Assembly: GCF_001275135.1 (NCBI RefSeq)
Contig: NZ_LFQU01000010.1
Span: 48,283 to 112,282 of the forward strand
Source of the DNA: Xylanibacter rarus
GTDB taxonomy: Bacteria > Bacteroidota > Bacteroidia > Bacteroidales > Bacteroidaceae
Direction of reading: 5' to 3'
DNA length: 64,000 bases
Both the position numbers and the translations under genes were made by a program. The notes under the pieces are model-generated. The model had not been told where the DNA came from, ran no database searches, and saw only the letters and a program-made list of their open reading frames with translations. Shown piece by piece: positions 17,700 to 27,934 of this stretch (position 1 is its first letter; each line of letters begins with the position of its first letter).

Positions 17700-20600
17700 A
17701 TGGTTAGAAAAAGATTGACAGGATTAGTGGCGCTTCTGCTGCCGTTCGTGTTCATGCAGGCACATCTGGGCCGCGAGAAGAACGTTGACGACAAGAAGCG
17801 TTCGAAGATGGAACGTGCTGTTTCCACATTACCCGATTCTGCTTATGAACAGGTGAAAAAGGAGGATTTGTTGAATGATGAGGTCTACATCAAGCTTGCG
17901 CGCGACGGATGGTTCCCGCAGGAGATAACAAGGATTATGGACCGATACATAAAAACGAATCGTGGAAAGGTGCGCGGTTCGCGCGAGTATGGTATGTATG
18001 CCAAGCAGTGGCTTCCTACTTTTGGCCACACGCCGGGCAGCGACTCTATCTATCAGTTTGTGGATACGGCTTATTACGGCGAGACAATGAAGTCGGTTCG
18101 TCGCCTTTATTCAAAACAGCTTGAGACATATTATCCCGAAATACCTTATACGCCTGAAGACAGGATGAGGGGTATACGTAATCCCGGCTACTTCCGCCCC
18201 GTGCAGCAGAAGCCCTATACGGGCCGTGTGCACTGGATAGTAGTGCATCCTACTGACCCTGATGCCTTGATGGTTATCCCTGACGGAGGCGGAATATTCC
18301 GTACGGATAATCTTGGCAAGACATGGGACTGCGTTACGGACAGAATACCCGACCGTGAGTTCCGCAAGATCTGCTCACATTCGGCTATACCCGTAGATCC
18401 GGATGACTGGAACCATTTCTTTGCCTTCATGAAGAACGGCAGCAGTAGTGCTGTCTATGAAACTACGGACGGCGGACAGAGCTGGACTAGGGTGCAGGGC
18501 GCTACGCATAAGTCGTTTAAGCGCGGCTATGCCTTTAAAGATGCGTCGGGAAAACTGAAGTTTATCGGCGCAATACAGTCTGGCGCGAATTATCTCGGCA
18601 GTCAGTTGTGGTACAGCGAGGACAAGGGCGTCAACTGGAAGCAGATTGTGCTGCCGGATAACCTGAAGGAGACACACCCTGAGACAGGAATGAAGGGCTC
18701 GTTCTTCCAGAACTTTGCCTTCCATCCCACAAACCGCAACATTATATATATACCGACATCACGCAGTATATATTACTCTGAAGACGGACTTACCCCGAAG
18801 AGCGACGGAAGTTTTGACATAAAGCGCATGACGTTCGACGTGTATAATCAGGACGGAACAGAACTGCGTTACAGTCAGGTGAACGAGTTCCCGTTTAAGG
18901 CTACAACTCAGAGTTTCCTTGAAGTGAATCCCGACAACCCGTTGCAGATGTGGTTTGCAACAGCGTCGCGTAACGTCAGCTATGGCGTATATTCTGCTGT
19001 TTACCGTTCAGACGACGGCGGAAAGACATGGCGTACGCTGCAGGAGCCTATAAATGGTATCGGCAGCGGACTGGCCTTCGGAAACGAGTCGCCATGGGGC
19101 TGGCTCGGCGGATTTGGCGTAAACTTTAAGGATCCCCAGTGGCTCTACGGATGCTCAATGAGTTCTGCAATAAGCAGTGACGGCGGACATACGTTCAGAG
19201 AGTTCGGATGGGGTAACCGCCTTAAGGCTCTGGCCGACAACGGACAGTACTATACAACTACGAGTGCACGTCATAATGCAGACAACCACTGCATCGTGTC
19301 TCACCGCAGCGGACGCGTGTTCCGCGGCTCTGATGCGGGACTTCTGGTAAAGGATAAGGACATAAACAATCATGAGTGGACAAACATAAACAGCTCGATG
19401 GGCAATCAGCTGCACTATTCTATTAAGGTAAACGAGTTTGGCGACCAGACAATGCTTGGCAACACGCAGGATGTGGACGCTCAGACATACCGCTACGGAC
19501 GCTGGGGCAACTGGCGCGGATATGAGGGTACGGAAGCCTTCCTTAATCCTTATGCCGGCACATGCTATTTCTCTGGAAGCGGAGGCGGAGGCCTTGAAGG
19601 CGTATCGCTCAGCTCTTGGTATGAAGGCTATTCGATGGCTGATGTATGTACAGGCTACTGGTATCTGATTCACAATCCGGGAAACAATGCCCAGTCGTTC
19701 TTCCGTATAGAGGACTTCGGCCGCAAGACGATAAACCTGTCTGCAAATACAGTGGATGAGACCGGTGCGGGAACAGGTGCGCGTGATTTTGCGATAACAC
19801 GTGACGGCGACAAGCCTACACTGTTTGTGCTGAACACCAACCACACAATTGTCAAGTCGACAGACAATGGCAATACGTTTGAGACTGTCAAGGTGATCGG
19901 TTCTAACGGCTCTAAAGTTCCGGCTAAGTTTACTAATGCCTGGATTGCTGCTGATCCGAATAACAGCAACGTTATATATGTTGCACAGACCGGAAAGGTG
20001 CTTAAATATGATCTTACAACAGGAGACAGCGAAAACCTCTCGCAGGGTCTGCCGTCAATTTCGTGTGACGATATATTCTTCCATGAGGGAACAGGAGACC
20101 TGTATTTCTTCAGCTCTTCGTCAGGTATATATCTGCGCGACCACAATACTGGCCAATGGTCGTTGTGGCTTAAGGGATATAATCCGCTTTCGGCAAAGCG
20201 TCTTGCCTTGAACTATACCACCCAGGAAATGGTGATAGGCGATTACGGACGTGGCGTGTGGGTGGCTGACCTTGAGCATCCGGCTGACCGCTATTTCAAG
20301 AACGGCTTTGCGCTGAAAGAACTTTCTAATGTCAACGGACGCCGTACATTCGGAATTGATACAAAGTGGACTATTCCGCTTTACTATGACTATACATGGT
20401 ATGTAAACGGGACAGACGTGAACAATCCGTATCAGTATTTCACGTCTAACCTGAAGGACGGAGACAGAGTTAAGCTGAAGCTGACCCTGCGCGAGTCGCC
20501 GGACGTAACAACAGAGTCGGCTGAATATACAGTCAAGTCGTCTTCGGCAAAGGCAACGGCTGTTGATTACACTCCGAAGCCTGGCCAGGCTCTTTACAGC

Positions 20601-23600
20601 AACGGTAGCGGCCGTATTGACTTGGGAAATGTTGACTACTTCTTTAATGACTTTACCATAGACTTCTGGATTAACCCGGAGAACGACGGTGTCATTCTGT
20701 GTAACCGTCCTGTAGAGCAGCAGCGCGATACGCGCGGATGGGCGTTGCTCCTGGATCAGGGCAAGCTGAAGTTCCGCTATGCGCCAGCACAGCTGTTCGA
20801 CCGTGCAACATACGACACAAACGAGACTCAGCAGACCGACCTCGTAGGCGGAGCGCTGACTAAGGGACGCTGGTCGCATGTAGCCTTGAGCGAAGACCGT
20901 GACGGAAATGTTACATTATATATAAATGGCAGCGAGGTGGCTTCGGCTCCGCGCATAGTGCAGTGGGCTCCGCTCAACAGTGCTGTCAACCTGTCGCTCT
21001 TTGCCGACGGATTTGAGAGCATGGCGATGAAGGGAAGTGTAGACGAACTGAAGATATGGAACCGTGCGCTCAACGCGAACGATGTTAAGCGCGCCATGTT
21101 CTCTCATGACACATCGGAGGCTGACGCCTTGGTTTACTACAACGACTTCAATGCCGGAGCGCTTGACAAGGAGCATGAGCTCTTCTCGCGTGCAGGAATG
21201 GCTCCGCGTACTCAGGCCGTTACTTCTTATGTGAAGATGCCGGTGGCTGTAGGTGCAGTCAAGTCAGAGGTGAAGACTCCTCAGGGACGTACAGCCTATG
21301 AAACAGGCAACGGTACTGCGATATATCTTACGCCTTCGGGCGATCAGTCGCCTGAATTCGGCGTCTATCGTTATGCAAACCTGCATCCGGACAGCATGGG
21401 TGTCAACACTCAGTATTATGTTGCTGCTTCCGAGGTGTTCCAGATACGTCCGTTCTCTGATGCCGGTCAGCTGACTCTTGATATAGAGCTGCCTCTGTCA
21501 TGGCATAGCGGAAAGCAGTATCAGCTCTATGCCTGCGGCTTGTATGAAGACCAGAAGGTGTGGATGAAAGTGGCCGACATGGAGGCTGGCGAAAGCGGAA
21601 AGACGCTTGTTGCCAAAGGCGTGAAAGCTGCCGGACTGGCAGATAAGATGCTCGCCGTGCTTGAGAATAAGGCTGCGGTAGAGCCTTCGCTCGCCGGAAA
21701 CTGGGAAGGAAACGAAATCGACGTTTATGATCAAAGCGATGTTGCCTATGATGTAAATGCGCGCCTTGTAGGCGGAATGAATGAGCCTGAAGGAATTTAT
21801 GAAATCAGCTCGAGAACAGGACTGTTCAAGGTTGCTGATAACATGAAGTTCGTCAACGGCAAGGCTGTGGCAAAGTTGCAGCTTGACGTAGAAATGCTGA
21901 AAGGTAGCAAGACTCTTAAGGATACCATCGAAAGCAAGAACGGTACAATGGTGCCGCTGGTGATCACTGTGAACAACAAGATGCTGCCACAGGATCCGGG
22001 TAAGGCCATGACATTTACAAGTGGCGGAGCAGCTGTGCAGTCGTCTCCGATAAGCGGAAGTCTTAACGGACTCAACAATGTCACCATGATGGGATGGGTG
22101 CGTGTAGACAACGAGGATATGCTTAAGAGCGTTAAGCCTCTGATATTCTTCCGCGGCAGCAACGGTGGAGTCTGCGGAATACATATTGCAGACAAGAACC
22201 TGCGCTTCCACTGGAATGACGGATATTACGGATGGTCTACCACACATTATTTCAAGTCTACGGATGTAGGCCGCTGGATGCATGTGGCACTTGTGGCAGC
22301 TTCAGACGGATTCCATGTATATCTTAATGGAGCAGAGTATTTCCGCTCGACAAGCGTGCCTACTGCCAAGATAAATTCGGCATTGCTTCTTGGACAGAAC
22401 TATCAGGGCGACAAGTGGTTTAAGGGTGCAATAGACCAGGTGATGCTGTGGAGCCGTGCGCTCTCGTCTGACGAGATACGCAAGTATATGCTGAACAATC
22501 CGCGTCTTGACGAGCCAGGTCTGGTGTCGTTCATCGATATGGATCATACGAACGAGGACGGAAAAGTTTATGATGTTGTTACGGGCACTCAGCTCACTCT
22601 GTATGGAACAACGTCTAACGAAGACTTCTCTCACATGCCATATCACCCCACTGCTACGTTCAGCCAGAACAGTCAGGATACAGAGGCAGGTCAGGCCGTC
22701 CATGTGGCAGCTCCGCAGGGAGTAAGCGCAAGCTTCGGCATTGGCGTGATGAATGGAACACCTTATAACTATGCAAATGCTGACCATGCAGAGCTTACGC
22801 CGCTGAGCAACTCGTTCTATACGTTGACCATGAGCAAGGCGTCGGTGTTCTCATCTGGCCAGAAAGCAACAGTAAGCTTTGCAATGCAGCAGGCTGAATC
22901 GGCACCGGCGGTTACGTTGGCTCTGCGTCCGATAGGATCTACAGAACCATTCTCAACGTTTGTTCCGATGTCGAGTCAGGATAACGGCAGAATGAAGTTT
23001 GAGGTTGACGGCACTACCCTTAATGACGGATGTGAGATGATGCTGATGTACGACGGTGCTGCGGGTGAATATCCTGTAAAGGTAAACCTGTCGGTTGACG
23101 GTCATGCTGACGGCGACACTATAATTATAAGCGACGTAAACAACAAGATAACTGTAAAGAGCCGCGTGATAAGCAAGAATCCGACAAGCAAGGTGCAGGT
23201 GTCTGTAGTTGAGTCAGAATATGCTTCTGCAAACATATCAGAACTCGACCTTAACGGTCCGGCAGAACAGGATATCATTGTGACGATTAATCGTGACAAC
23301 CTTAACAGTCTGGCTGTTAATCCTGTTACAATAAAGCTTTCGGGAGTTACCGACAATAGCGAACTTAAGCTCAACGTTGCGCTCGAGCCTATTGTAGAGC
23401 TGTCGCTAGCTGACAATGAAGACGGAGCGAATGTGATAGAGGCTACATCGCCATACGTGTCGTTTGGCGTAAAGGCTAAGCTGTTGCAGGGTGTGCTCAA
23501 CGACGGCGTTAAGATAAAGATTGACTCTGACGGAGGTGCGGAGGGTATCGTGAACACATCTCTCGGCAGCTTGCTCAGCAACGGCAACGCAGCTTATGCA

Positions 23601-24602
23601 GATATGCTTGAATATTATCCGAGCGAGAGCGAGTTTGACGCAGGATGGAACCTCATTGGTAATCCGTATCTGTCTAACATAAACCTTACGAAGGAGCATA
23701 ATGTCGTGCTGAATGAGGATGAGGTTGTGAAATATCTCTACCAGTATAATCCTGAAAGCGACACATATACAGCCTGGGATATGGTTGAGAACTATGACGA
23801 GACTCAGAAGCTGATGCCGTTCCAGCCGTTCTTCGTGCAGACACGTCAGGCGGGTGCGAGTCTTGTGATAACGCCAGAGGCTAAGAATACAAGCATAAGC
23901 CGCCGCGTGTTCGACCATTACATGCTGCATGAAAGCAAGATGCTGCGTATCGGTCTCTATGAAGGCGGCTCAGACAAGCTGGCCGACCGCACGGAGGTGA
24001 AGCTGCAGGATGAAACTTCTGCCGGATTTGTTCTCGGTGAGGATGCCGTGAAGATGTGGGGAGGACTCAACTCTAAGACCAACGAGATTGCCACTGTATG
24101 CGGAAACCGCAACCTGTCGGTAAACGTGCTTCCGGGCAAGAAGGTTGAGATACCGCTTTACTTGCGACTCTCGTCTACAGGAAAGTTCCGTATAGCTGCA
24201 ATAAAATCTTATGGCTATGGCCTTAACGACAAGGCAGAACTGCTTGACAAGTCAACAGGTCAGAGATGGAGTCTGCTCGACGGCAACGGATATGAATTCG
24301 ACGTCAATAATGTTGATGAAGCCAAGTCGCGCTTTGCACTCGTGCTTAGTGTACATGAGGAGACCACTGGCGTAGGTCAGGTTGCCGGCGGCAAGCCTTC
24401 GGTAAGCATCGATGGAAACACATGCCGCATAGAAGGTCTCTCAGGCAAGTCGGTAATAGAAATGTTCGACACAGCCGGACGCCGATGCGTCTACACGACA
24501 ACGTCTTCAGACAGCTACTCTCATCAGTTGCCTTCAGGCACATACATCGTGCGTGTGCGCACATCTAACAAGGATTATACAAACAAAATAAACGTAAGAT
24601 AA
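17700..24602 (+). CDS. Giant secreted T9SS protein with sortilin-like propeller and two LamG domains
   Basis: This 2300-residue protein starts with a Sec signal (MVRKRLTGLVALLLPFVFMQA). Residues about 170-870 contain BNR/VPS10-type repeats (YETTDGGQSWTRV, YRSDDGGKTWRTL, STDNGNTFETV), giving a beta-propeller. Two concanavalin-like LamG domains follow at about 963-1140 (ending VDELKIWNRAL) and 1436-1600 (ending IDQVMLWSRAL). A segment with WNLIGNPYLSNINLT is near 1982. The last about 75 residues (IEMFDTAGRRCVY ... GTYIVRVRT) form a type A T9SS sorting domain, so it is exported through T9SS and probably attached to the surface. Glycan or protein adhesion is inferred; no catalytic residues are evident. 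Its TAA overlaps the next ATG by one base (TAATG), implying coupled translation. Confidence 0.93.
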   Translation: MVRKRLTGLVALLLPFVFMQAHLGREKNVDDKKRSKMERAVSTLPDSAYEQVKKEDLLNDEVYIKLARDGWFPQEITRIMDRYIKTNRGKVRGSREYGMYAKQWLPTFGHTPGSDSIYQFVDTAYYGETMKSVRRLYSKQLETYYPEIPYTPEDRMRGIRNPGYFRPVQQKPYTGRVHWIVVHPTDPDALMVIPDGGGIFRTDNLGKTWDCVTDRIPDREFRKICSHSAIPVDPDDWNHFFAFMKNGSSSAVYETTDGGQSWTRVQGATHKSFKRGYAFKDASGKLKFIGAIQSGANYLGSQLWYSEDKGVNWKQIVLPDNLKETHPETGMKGSFFQNFAFHPTNRNIIYIPTSRSIYYSEDGLTPKSDGSFDIKRMTFDVYNQDGTELRYSQVNEFPFKATTQSFLEVNPDNPLQMWFATASRNVSYGVYSAVYRSDDGGKTWRTLQEPINGIGSGLAFGNESPWGWLGGFGVNFKDPQWLYGCSMSSAISSDGGHTFREFGWGNRLKALADNGQYYTTTSARHNADNHCIVSHRSGRVFRGSDAGLLVKDKDINNHEWTNINSSMGNQLHYSIKVNEFGDQTMLGNTQDVDAQTYRYGRWGNWRGYEGTEAFLNPYAGTCYFSGSGGGGLEGVSLSSWYEGYSMADVCTGYWYLIHNPGNNAQSFFRIEDFGRKTINLSANTVDETGAGTGARDFAITRDGDKPTLFVLNTNHTIVKSTDNGNTFETVKVIGSNGSKVPAKFTNAWIAADPNNSNVIYVAQTGKVLKYDLTTGDSENLSQGLPSISCDDIFFHEGTGDLYFFSSSSGIYLRDHNTGQWSLWLKGYNPLSAKRLALNYTTQEMVIGDYGRGVWVADLEHPADRYFKNGFALKELSNVNGRRTFGIDTKWTIPLYYDYTWYVNGTDVNNPYQYFTSNLKDGDRVKLKLTLRESPDVTTESAEYTVKSSSAKATAVDYTPKPGQALYSNGSGRIDLGNVDYFFNDFTIDFWINPENDGVILCNRPVEQQRDTRGWALLLDQGKLKFRYAPAQLFDRATYDTNETQQTDLVGGALTKGRWSHVALSEDRDGNVTLYINGSEVASAPRIVQWAPLNSAVNLSLFADGFESMAMKGSVDELKIWNRALNANDVKRAMFSHDTSEADALVYYNDFNAGALDKEHELFSRAGMAPRTQAVTSYVKMPVAVGAVKSEVKTPQGRTAYETGNGTAIYLTPSGDQSPEFGVYRYANLHPDSMGVNTQYYVAASEVFQIRPFSDAGQLTLDIELPLSWHSGKQYQLYACGLYEDQKVWMKVADMEAGESGKTLVAKGVKAAGLADKMLAVLENKAAVEPSLAGNWEGNEIDVYDQSDVAYDVNARLVGGMNEPEGIYEISSRTGLFKVADNMKFVNGKAVAKLQLDVEMLKGSKTLKDTIESKNGTMVPLVITVNNKMLPQDPGKAMTFTSGGAAVQSSPISGSLNGLNNVTMMGWVRVDNEDMLKSVKPLIFFRGSNGGVCGIHIADKNLRFHWNDGYYGWSTTHYFKSTDVGRWMHVALVAASDGFHVYLNGAEYFRSTSVPTAKINSALLLGQNYQGDKWFKGAIDQVMLWSRALSSDEIRKYMLNNPRLDEPGLVSFIDMDHTNEDGKVYDVVTGTQLTLYGTTSNEDFSHMPYHPTATFSQNSQDTEAGQAVHVAAPQGVSASFGIGVMNGTPYNYANADHAELTPLSNSFYTLTMSKASVFSSGQKATVSFAMQQAESAPAVTLALRPIGSTEPFSTFVPMSSQDNGRMKFEVDGTTLNDGCEMMLMYDGAAGEYPVKVNLSVDGHADGDTIIISDVNNKITVKSRVISKNPTSKVQVSVVESEYASANISELDLNGPAEQDIIVTINRDNLNSLAVNPVTIKLSGVTDNSELKLNVALEPIVELSLADNEDGANVIEATSPYVSFGVKAKLLQGVLNDGVKIKIDSDGGAEGIVNTSLGSLLSNGNAAYADMLEYYPSESEFDAGWNLIGNPYLSNINLTKEHNVVLNEDEVVKYLYQYNPESDTYTAWDMVENYDETQKLMPFQPFFVQTRQAGASLVITPEAKNTSISRRVFDHYMLHESKMLRIGLYEGGSDKLADRTEVKLQDETSAGFVLGEDAVKMWGGLNSKTNEIATVCGNRNLSVNVLPGKKVEIPLYLRLSSTGKFRIAAIKSYGYGLNDKAELLDKSTGQRWSLLDGNGYEFDVNNVDEAKSRFALVLSVHEETTGVGQVAGGKPSVSIDGNTCRIEGLSGKSVIEMFDTAGRRCVYTTTSSDSYSHQLPSGTYIVRVRTSNKDYTNKINVR

Positions 24603-26590
24603 TGAAAGCAAGATATATAATTGTTTCAATCCTATCATGGCTCGGCCTGTCAGTACAGGCTCAGAGCCTTGAGCTTAAAGGCATCGTGGCAAGCCCCGAC
24701 GGCGGACTTTCCGGGCGTATGATATTGGTGAAGGCCGATGGTGGGAGCGCTGGCTTCAATAATCTGGAACTTGTTTGTTTCAGTCTTCGTGACGCAAGTT
24801 ATACTACGTCGCAGGAAGGCTATAAGCATCTTGTTGACGATTATTATCTGTTGCCCATACCTTCGCTCAATCGCAACTTCGATGTGCCTCTGCTCGACAC
24901 GGCAGACAGCTATGCATATCGCGTAAGGCTCATTCTCCCAGACGGAAATAAAATTATCTCTGAAATTATAGAGGACAATGGCGTTGAGCGTTTCCAGTGG
25001 ATAGGACAGGACGTGAAGTGGAATGCGGCTACGACTGGTTTTGGAAATGTTGTATTCGACAAAGGAGTTGAGGGGCAGATGCCACTCAAGGTGGACGATA
25101 TAGGATTTAATAAAAGTTTTAGCGCACATGCAAGGGGAAGTTTCACGTTCAACTTTGCCGCTGACAGTCCATATTCGCGACTTTTCACATATTACGGAGT
25201 ACAGCAGGATAGAACTGCGGGTAGGGTGAATTTCGTGCTGAATGTTAACGGTGCGGACAAAGAGTCCAATATTATGTATGCAAAAAATAATACAAGTAAT
25301 AAGCCGGCCGACTACAGCGGTCCATATCTGCGCAAATATGATGTGCCAATAGAAGGAGAGACAACCATACTTCTGAAAGGTGAGATTGTCTCCGGCGACA
25401 ATTCGGGCGCACATATGAATTATCCCATGGGACGCCTTTATCTTAAGCATGGCGACTATAAACCCCAGGAAGCCACATGGCCTGAAACTGACATATTGGC
25501 CTATAACAAGCCGTTTACACATACGCTTGACGCAGGGTTCACTTCTGGCGGCACCGGGCTCTACTATATAACAGCCGGAAGCGAATATGCAACCATAGAA
25601 GGAAATGTTCTGAACGTTCATACCATACCGGTGGATAAGTCGGCATATATAGAGGTTACGGCCGTGCAGCCAGGTACAGACGAATATCTTACCTCGCCTA
25701 TAACTAAGTGCCGCTTCTATGTGCGCAATAATAAGACTGTGGCAAAAGACGGAAAACTTGTCCTGAACGATGGCGACGAGATAGACCAGCTGACAGTGTA
25801 TGCCGATCCGGAGTCACGCGGACAGGTGGTGGTCGACAAAGGCTTTGTAACGGTTAAGAAGCTTATACTGAAATATACATTCAAGCCGGGTGAGTGGAAC
25901 TTTATCTCGTTCCCGGCCAACGTGAGCCTTTCAAAGATAAGCGACCTCAACTCATTGGGCTATAGCCTGAATGACTCTAAGAAAGCTTTCTATATATGCG
26001 AATACAGCACACGCTCGCGTGCAGAGCAGCCCGGCAAGACAGCGTGGGTGAAGATGCAGACAGACAACGTCGTTAAGAACAAAGGCTATATTATGGGTGT
26101 GGCCCGTTCGGCTGACAATCCTGACAACAAACCCGTGGAAGTAACCTTCGTGTTCGAGAATACCACGCTGGGCATGGATGCTTCAAACAACGGCTCGCTC
26201 AACGTAGAACTTAACATGATGCAGGTGGAACCCGGTACGGAGATTCCTGTATATGTAAGACCGGACGGTGTGAAGGGAGCGCCGCTGAGGGTGATGGTAA
26301 GGTTCTCTCCGAAGGACATCACGGAGCTGCCCGTCAACTATGCCAACGCTCTTGAAGAGGCCCGCGTTACGTTCAATCCTAACAATTCGGGCATCCGCCT
26401 CACTCTGCCCACGCAGGATCCGGCAAAGGTGGTGATCTTCGACAGCAAGGAGCGAGTGGTTAAAGCTGTGAAGTATATTGCACCATATCTTATAGATGTT
26501 ACCGACATGAAACCGGGCAAATATCAGCTCTACATCCAGTACGGCAACGCCACGGCAACGAAGCCGTTTGAGATTGGTGAGAATAAATAA
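24602..26590 (+). CDS. Secreted partner protein with NPCBM-like and T9SS-type C-terminal domains
   Basis: The 662-residue product has a signal peptide (ARYIIVSILSWLGLSVQAQ). A region at about 145-260 (FNKSFSAHARGSFTFNF ... VNFVLNVNG) resembles the NPCBM carbohydrate-binding fold. A later stretch (PGEWNFISFPANVSLSKI) has the GWNFIS-type segment seen before T9SS tails. The C-terminus (KVVIFDSKERVVKAV ... MKPGKYQLYIQYG) resembles a type A sorting domain with a slightly extended end (FEIGENK). It shares a TAATG junction with the giant gene upstream and is followed by a strong terminator, so the two form one operon. A joint surface role is inferred; domain calls are by eye. Confidence 0.8.
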   Translation: MKARYIIVSILSWLGLSVQAQSLELKGIVASPDGGLSGRMILVKADGGSAGFNNLELVCFSLRDASYTTSQEGYKHLVDDYYLLPIPSLNRNFDVPLLDTADSYAYRVRLILPDGNKIISEIIEDNGVERFQWIGQDVKWNAATTGFGNVVFDKGVEGQMPLKVDDIGFNKSFSAHARGSFTFNFAADSPYSRLFTYYGVQQDRTAGRVNFVLNVNGADKESNIMYAKNNTSNKPADYSGPYLRKYDVPIEGETTILLKGEIVSGDNSGAHMNYPMGRLYLKHGDYKPQEATWPETDILAYNKPFTHTLDAGFTSGGTGLYYITAGSEYATIEGNVLNVHTIPVDKSAYIEVTAVQPGTDEYLTSPITKCRFYVRNNKTVAKDGKLVLNDGDEIDQLTVYADPESRGQVVVDKGFVTVKKLILKYTFKPGEWNFISFPANVSLSKISDLNSLGYSLNDSKKAFYICEYSTRSRAEQPGKTAWVKMQTDNVVKNKGYIMGVARSADNPDNKPVEVTFVFENTTLGMDASNNGSLNVELNMMQVEPGTEIPVYVRPDGVKGAPLRVMVRFSPKDITELPVNYANALEEARVTFNPNNSGIRLTLPTQDPAKVVIFDSKERVVKAVKYIAPYLIDVTDMKPGKYQLYIQYGNATATKPFEIGENK

Positions 26591-26633
26591 TGACAACAGC
26601 ATAATTTTATACTATTATTAAACATAACCTAAG

Positions 26634-26672
26634 AAAAGGAGCGATTGAATAACAAGAATCGCTCCTTTTTTT
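26634..26672 (+). terminator. Rho-independent terminator of the T9SS pair
   Basis: A perfect 13-bp stem (AAAAGGAGCGATT) has a 10-base loop and a T-run ending at 26672, 44 bp after the stop. Confidence 0.92.
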
Positions 26673-26838
26673 GTATATTTGTGCCATAATGCGAGGCGTT
26701 ATGGACAGGCCGAAACATGTCATCAGAAAATTAAAGGCAAAAAACTGAAAGAAAAACGTGCGCTTATTGTTAACGAACGGCTGAAATGTCGGTTGCTGCG
26801 GCATGGACTGTAAGCAAAATCGTGCTTGTGGGTTTCAA

Positions 26839-26948
26839 ATCATTAACCTATTGTTTACGGGTCGTAAGTGGCCCACTTTTGATGTGAAAGTGGCCGGTTT
26901 TTTGTCATAAATGGCTGGCTTTTTATGGTCAAATCAGTGTCCTGCCGG
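26839..26948. repeat. 22-bp-period quasi-palindromic array C
   Basis: Units start at 26839, 26861, 26883, 26905 and 26927. The segment CCTATTGTTTACGGG at the first junction nearly matches CCTATCGTTTACGGG in array H. It is in the 408-bp gap 26591-26998. The gap also holds the terminator, a -7-like TATATTTG at 26674-26681 and a 19-codon frame (26689-26748) of doubtful meaning. Confidence 0.75.
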
Positions 26949-26998
26949 CAAAATGATAAAAGAAGAAATAATTAAACTCTTGAATTGATGAGGAAACA

Positions 26999-27934
26999 AT
27001 GATAGCGGTTCTCTATTTCGCATTACGCCTGAAACAGCTTTGGCGGATTTTAAGGCGACTGGGCGTTGTCGTAAGTATGCTTTTGGCGGCATTTATGTTT
27101 TTGGCTATTTATGTGCTGATAAAGACAAGCTACAGCTGGATTATGCCCGCTGCCGTCATTTTATGCCTGCTATGCTATCATAACGAACGTAAAGACAAAG
27201 ACTTTCTGTCGCAGCAAGTTAAATGTCCTGCTTTACTCCTCATGGCTGAATATATATTGATAGGTTTACCGTTTGTTGTGATTGAATGTCTTAGAAGTCA
27301 TTATGCCGCTGCCGCAGCCGTCATGACAACTGCCGTTCTTTTGCCTAAGCTAAAGACCATAAAGATGAAGTCTGTGCCCGTCCCCTTGCCTTTTCTCTAC
27401 AAAGGCGGTCTGGAGTATATCCGCATGTTCCGTATGTACGGCTGGTTTTATCTTCTTTTGCTCATAGTTACAGTCATAGGGGCGCTGCATGCCAATATCC
27501 GTATCGGAAAAGTAGCCTTGATTGTATGGGGAATAGTTCAGACAATGTCGTTTGCATCCGTTCCGCAGCGGCAGGAGCTAACCTTTTATCTCAATTATTC
27601 AGCTTTTCAGCGGCATCTTGTCTTGTCAAGCGTCTGGAACGCCGTAATAACAGCCGTGCCTTTTGTCGGTATTATACTTTCGTTTTCCTTCAGCGGTGAT
27701 AATATGTTGTTTGCTGTTTTCGTAATATCGGGAAGCATATTATATCTGTGTAACATGGGCATGGTGCGCCATATGTCGTTTTCATCAGCATCACTGGCCG
27801 TATATCAGCTGGTAGTGCTTATACCCCTGTTTTTCTTTACTTGTTTTATTCCGCTTCTGATCGTTCCGTTTGTTCTGATAAACGTATTATGCTGTATATT
27901 CCTTAAAGACAACTTAAAAAATATATGGAGCTGA
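26999..27934 (+). CDS. ABC-transporter-associated multi-pass membrane protein
   Basis: The 311-residue protein is mostly hydrophobic, with roughly eight to ten predicted membrane segments and short charged loops (HNERKDKDF, LPKLKTIKMK). It has no signal-like or catalytic motif and no recognisable named family. Its end overlaps the start of the ABC ATPase gene by 10 bases, so it is almost certainly the permease of that transporter. The type is consistent with small exporters having one permease plus one ATPase. The substrate is unknown. The ATG at 26999 is the first in frame, and an upstream GAGGAAACA may aid initiation. Confidence 0.78.
   Translation: MIAVLYFALRLKQLWRILRRLGVVVSMLLAAFMFLAIYVLIKTSYSWIMPAAVILCLLCYHNERKDKDFLSQQVKCPALLLMAEYILIGLPFVVIECLRSHYAAAAAVMTTAVLLPKLKTIKMKSVPVPLPFLYKGGLEYIRMFRMYGWFYLLLLIVTVIGALHANIRIGKVALIVWGIVQTMSFASVPQRQELTFYLNYSAFQRHLVLSSVWNAVITAVPFVGIILSFSFSGDNMLFAVFVISGSILYLCNMGMVRHMSFSSASLAVYQLVVLIPLFFFTCFIPLLIVPFVLINVLCCIFLKDNLKNIWS

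Noticed and set aside
26689-26748. 19-codon frame 8 bp after TATATTTG
   Set aside because: The promoter-like motif is suggestive, but the frame is very short, with no terminator and no sign of conservation available.
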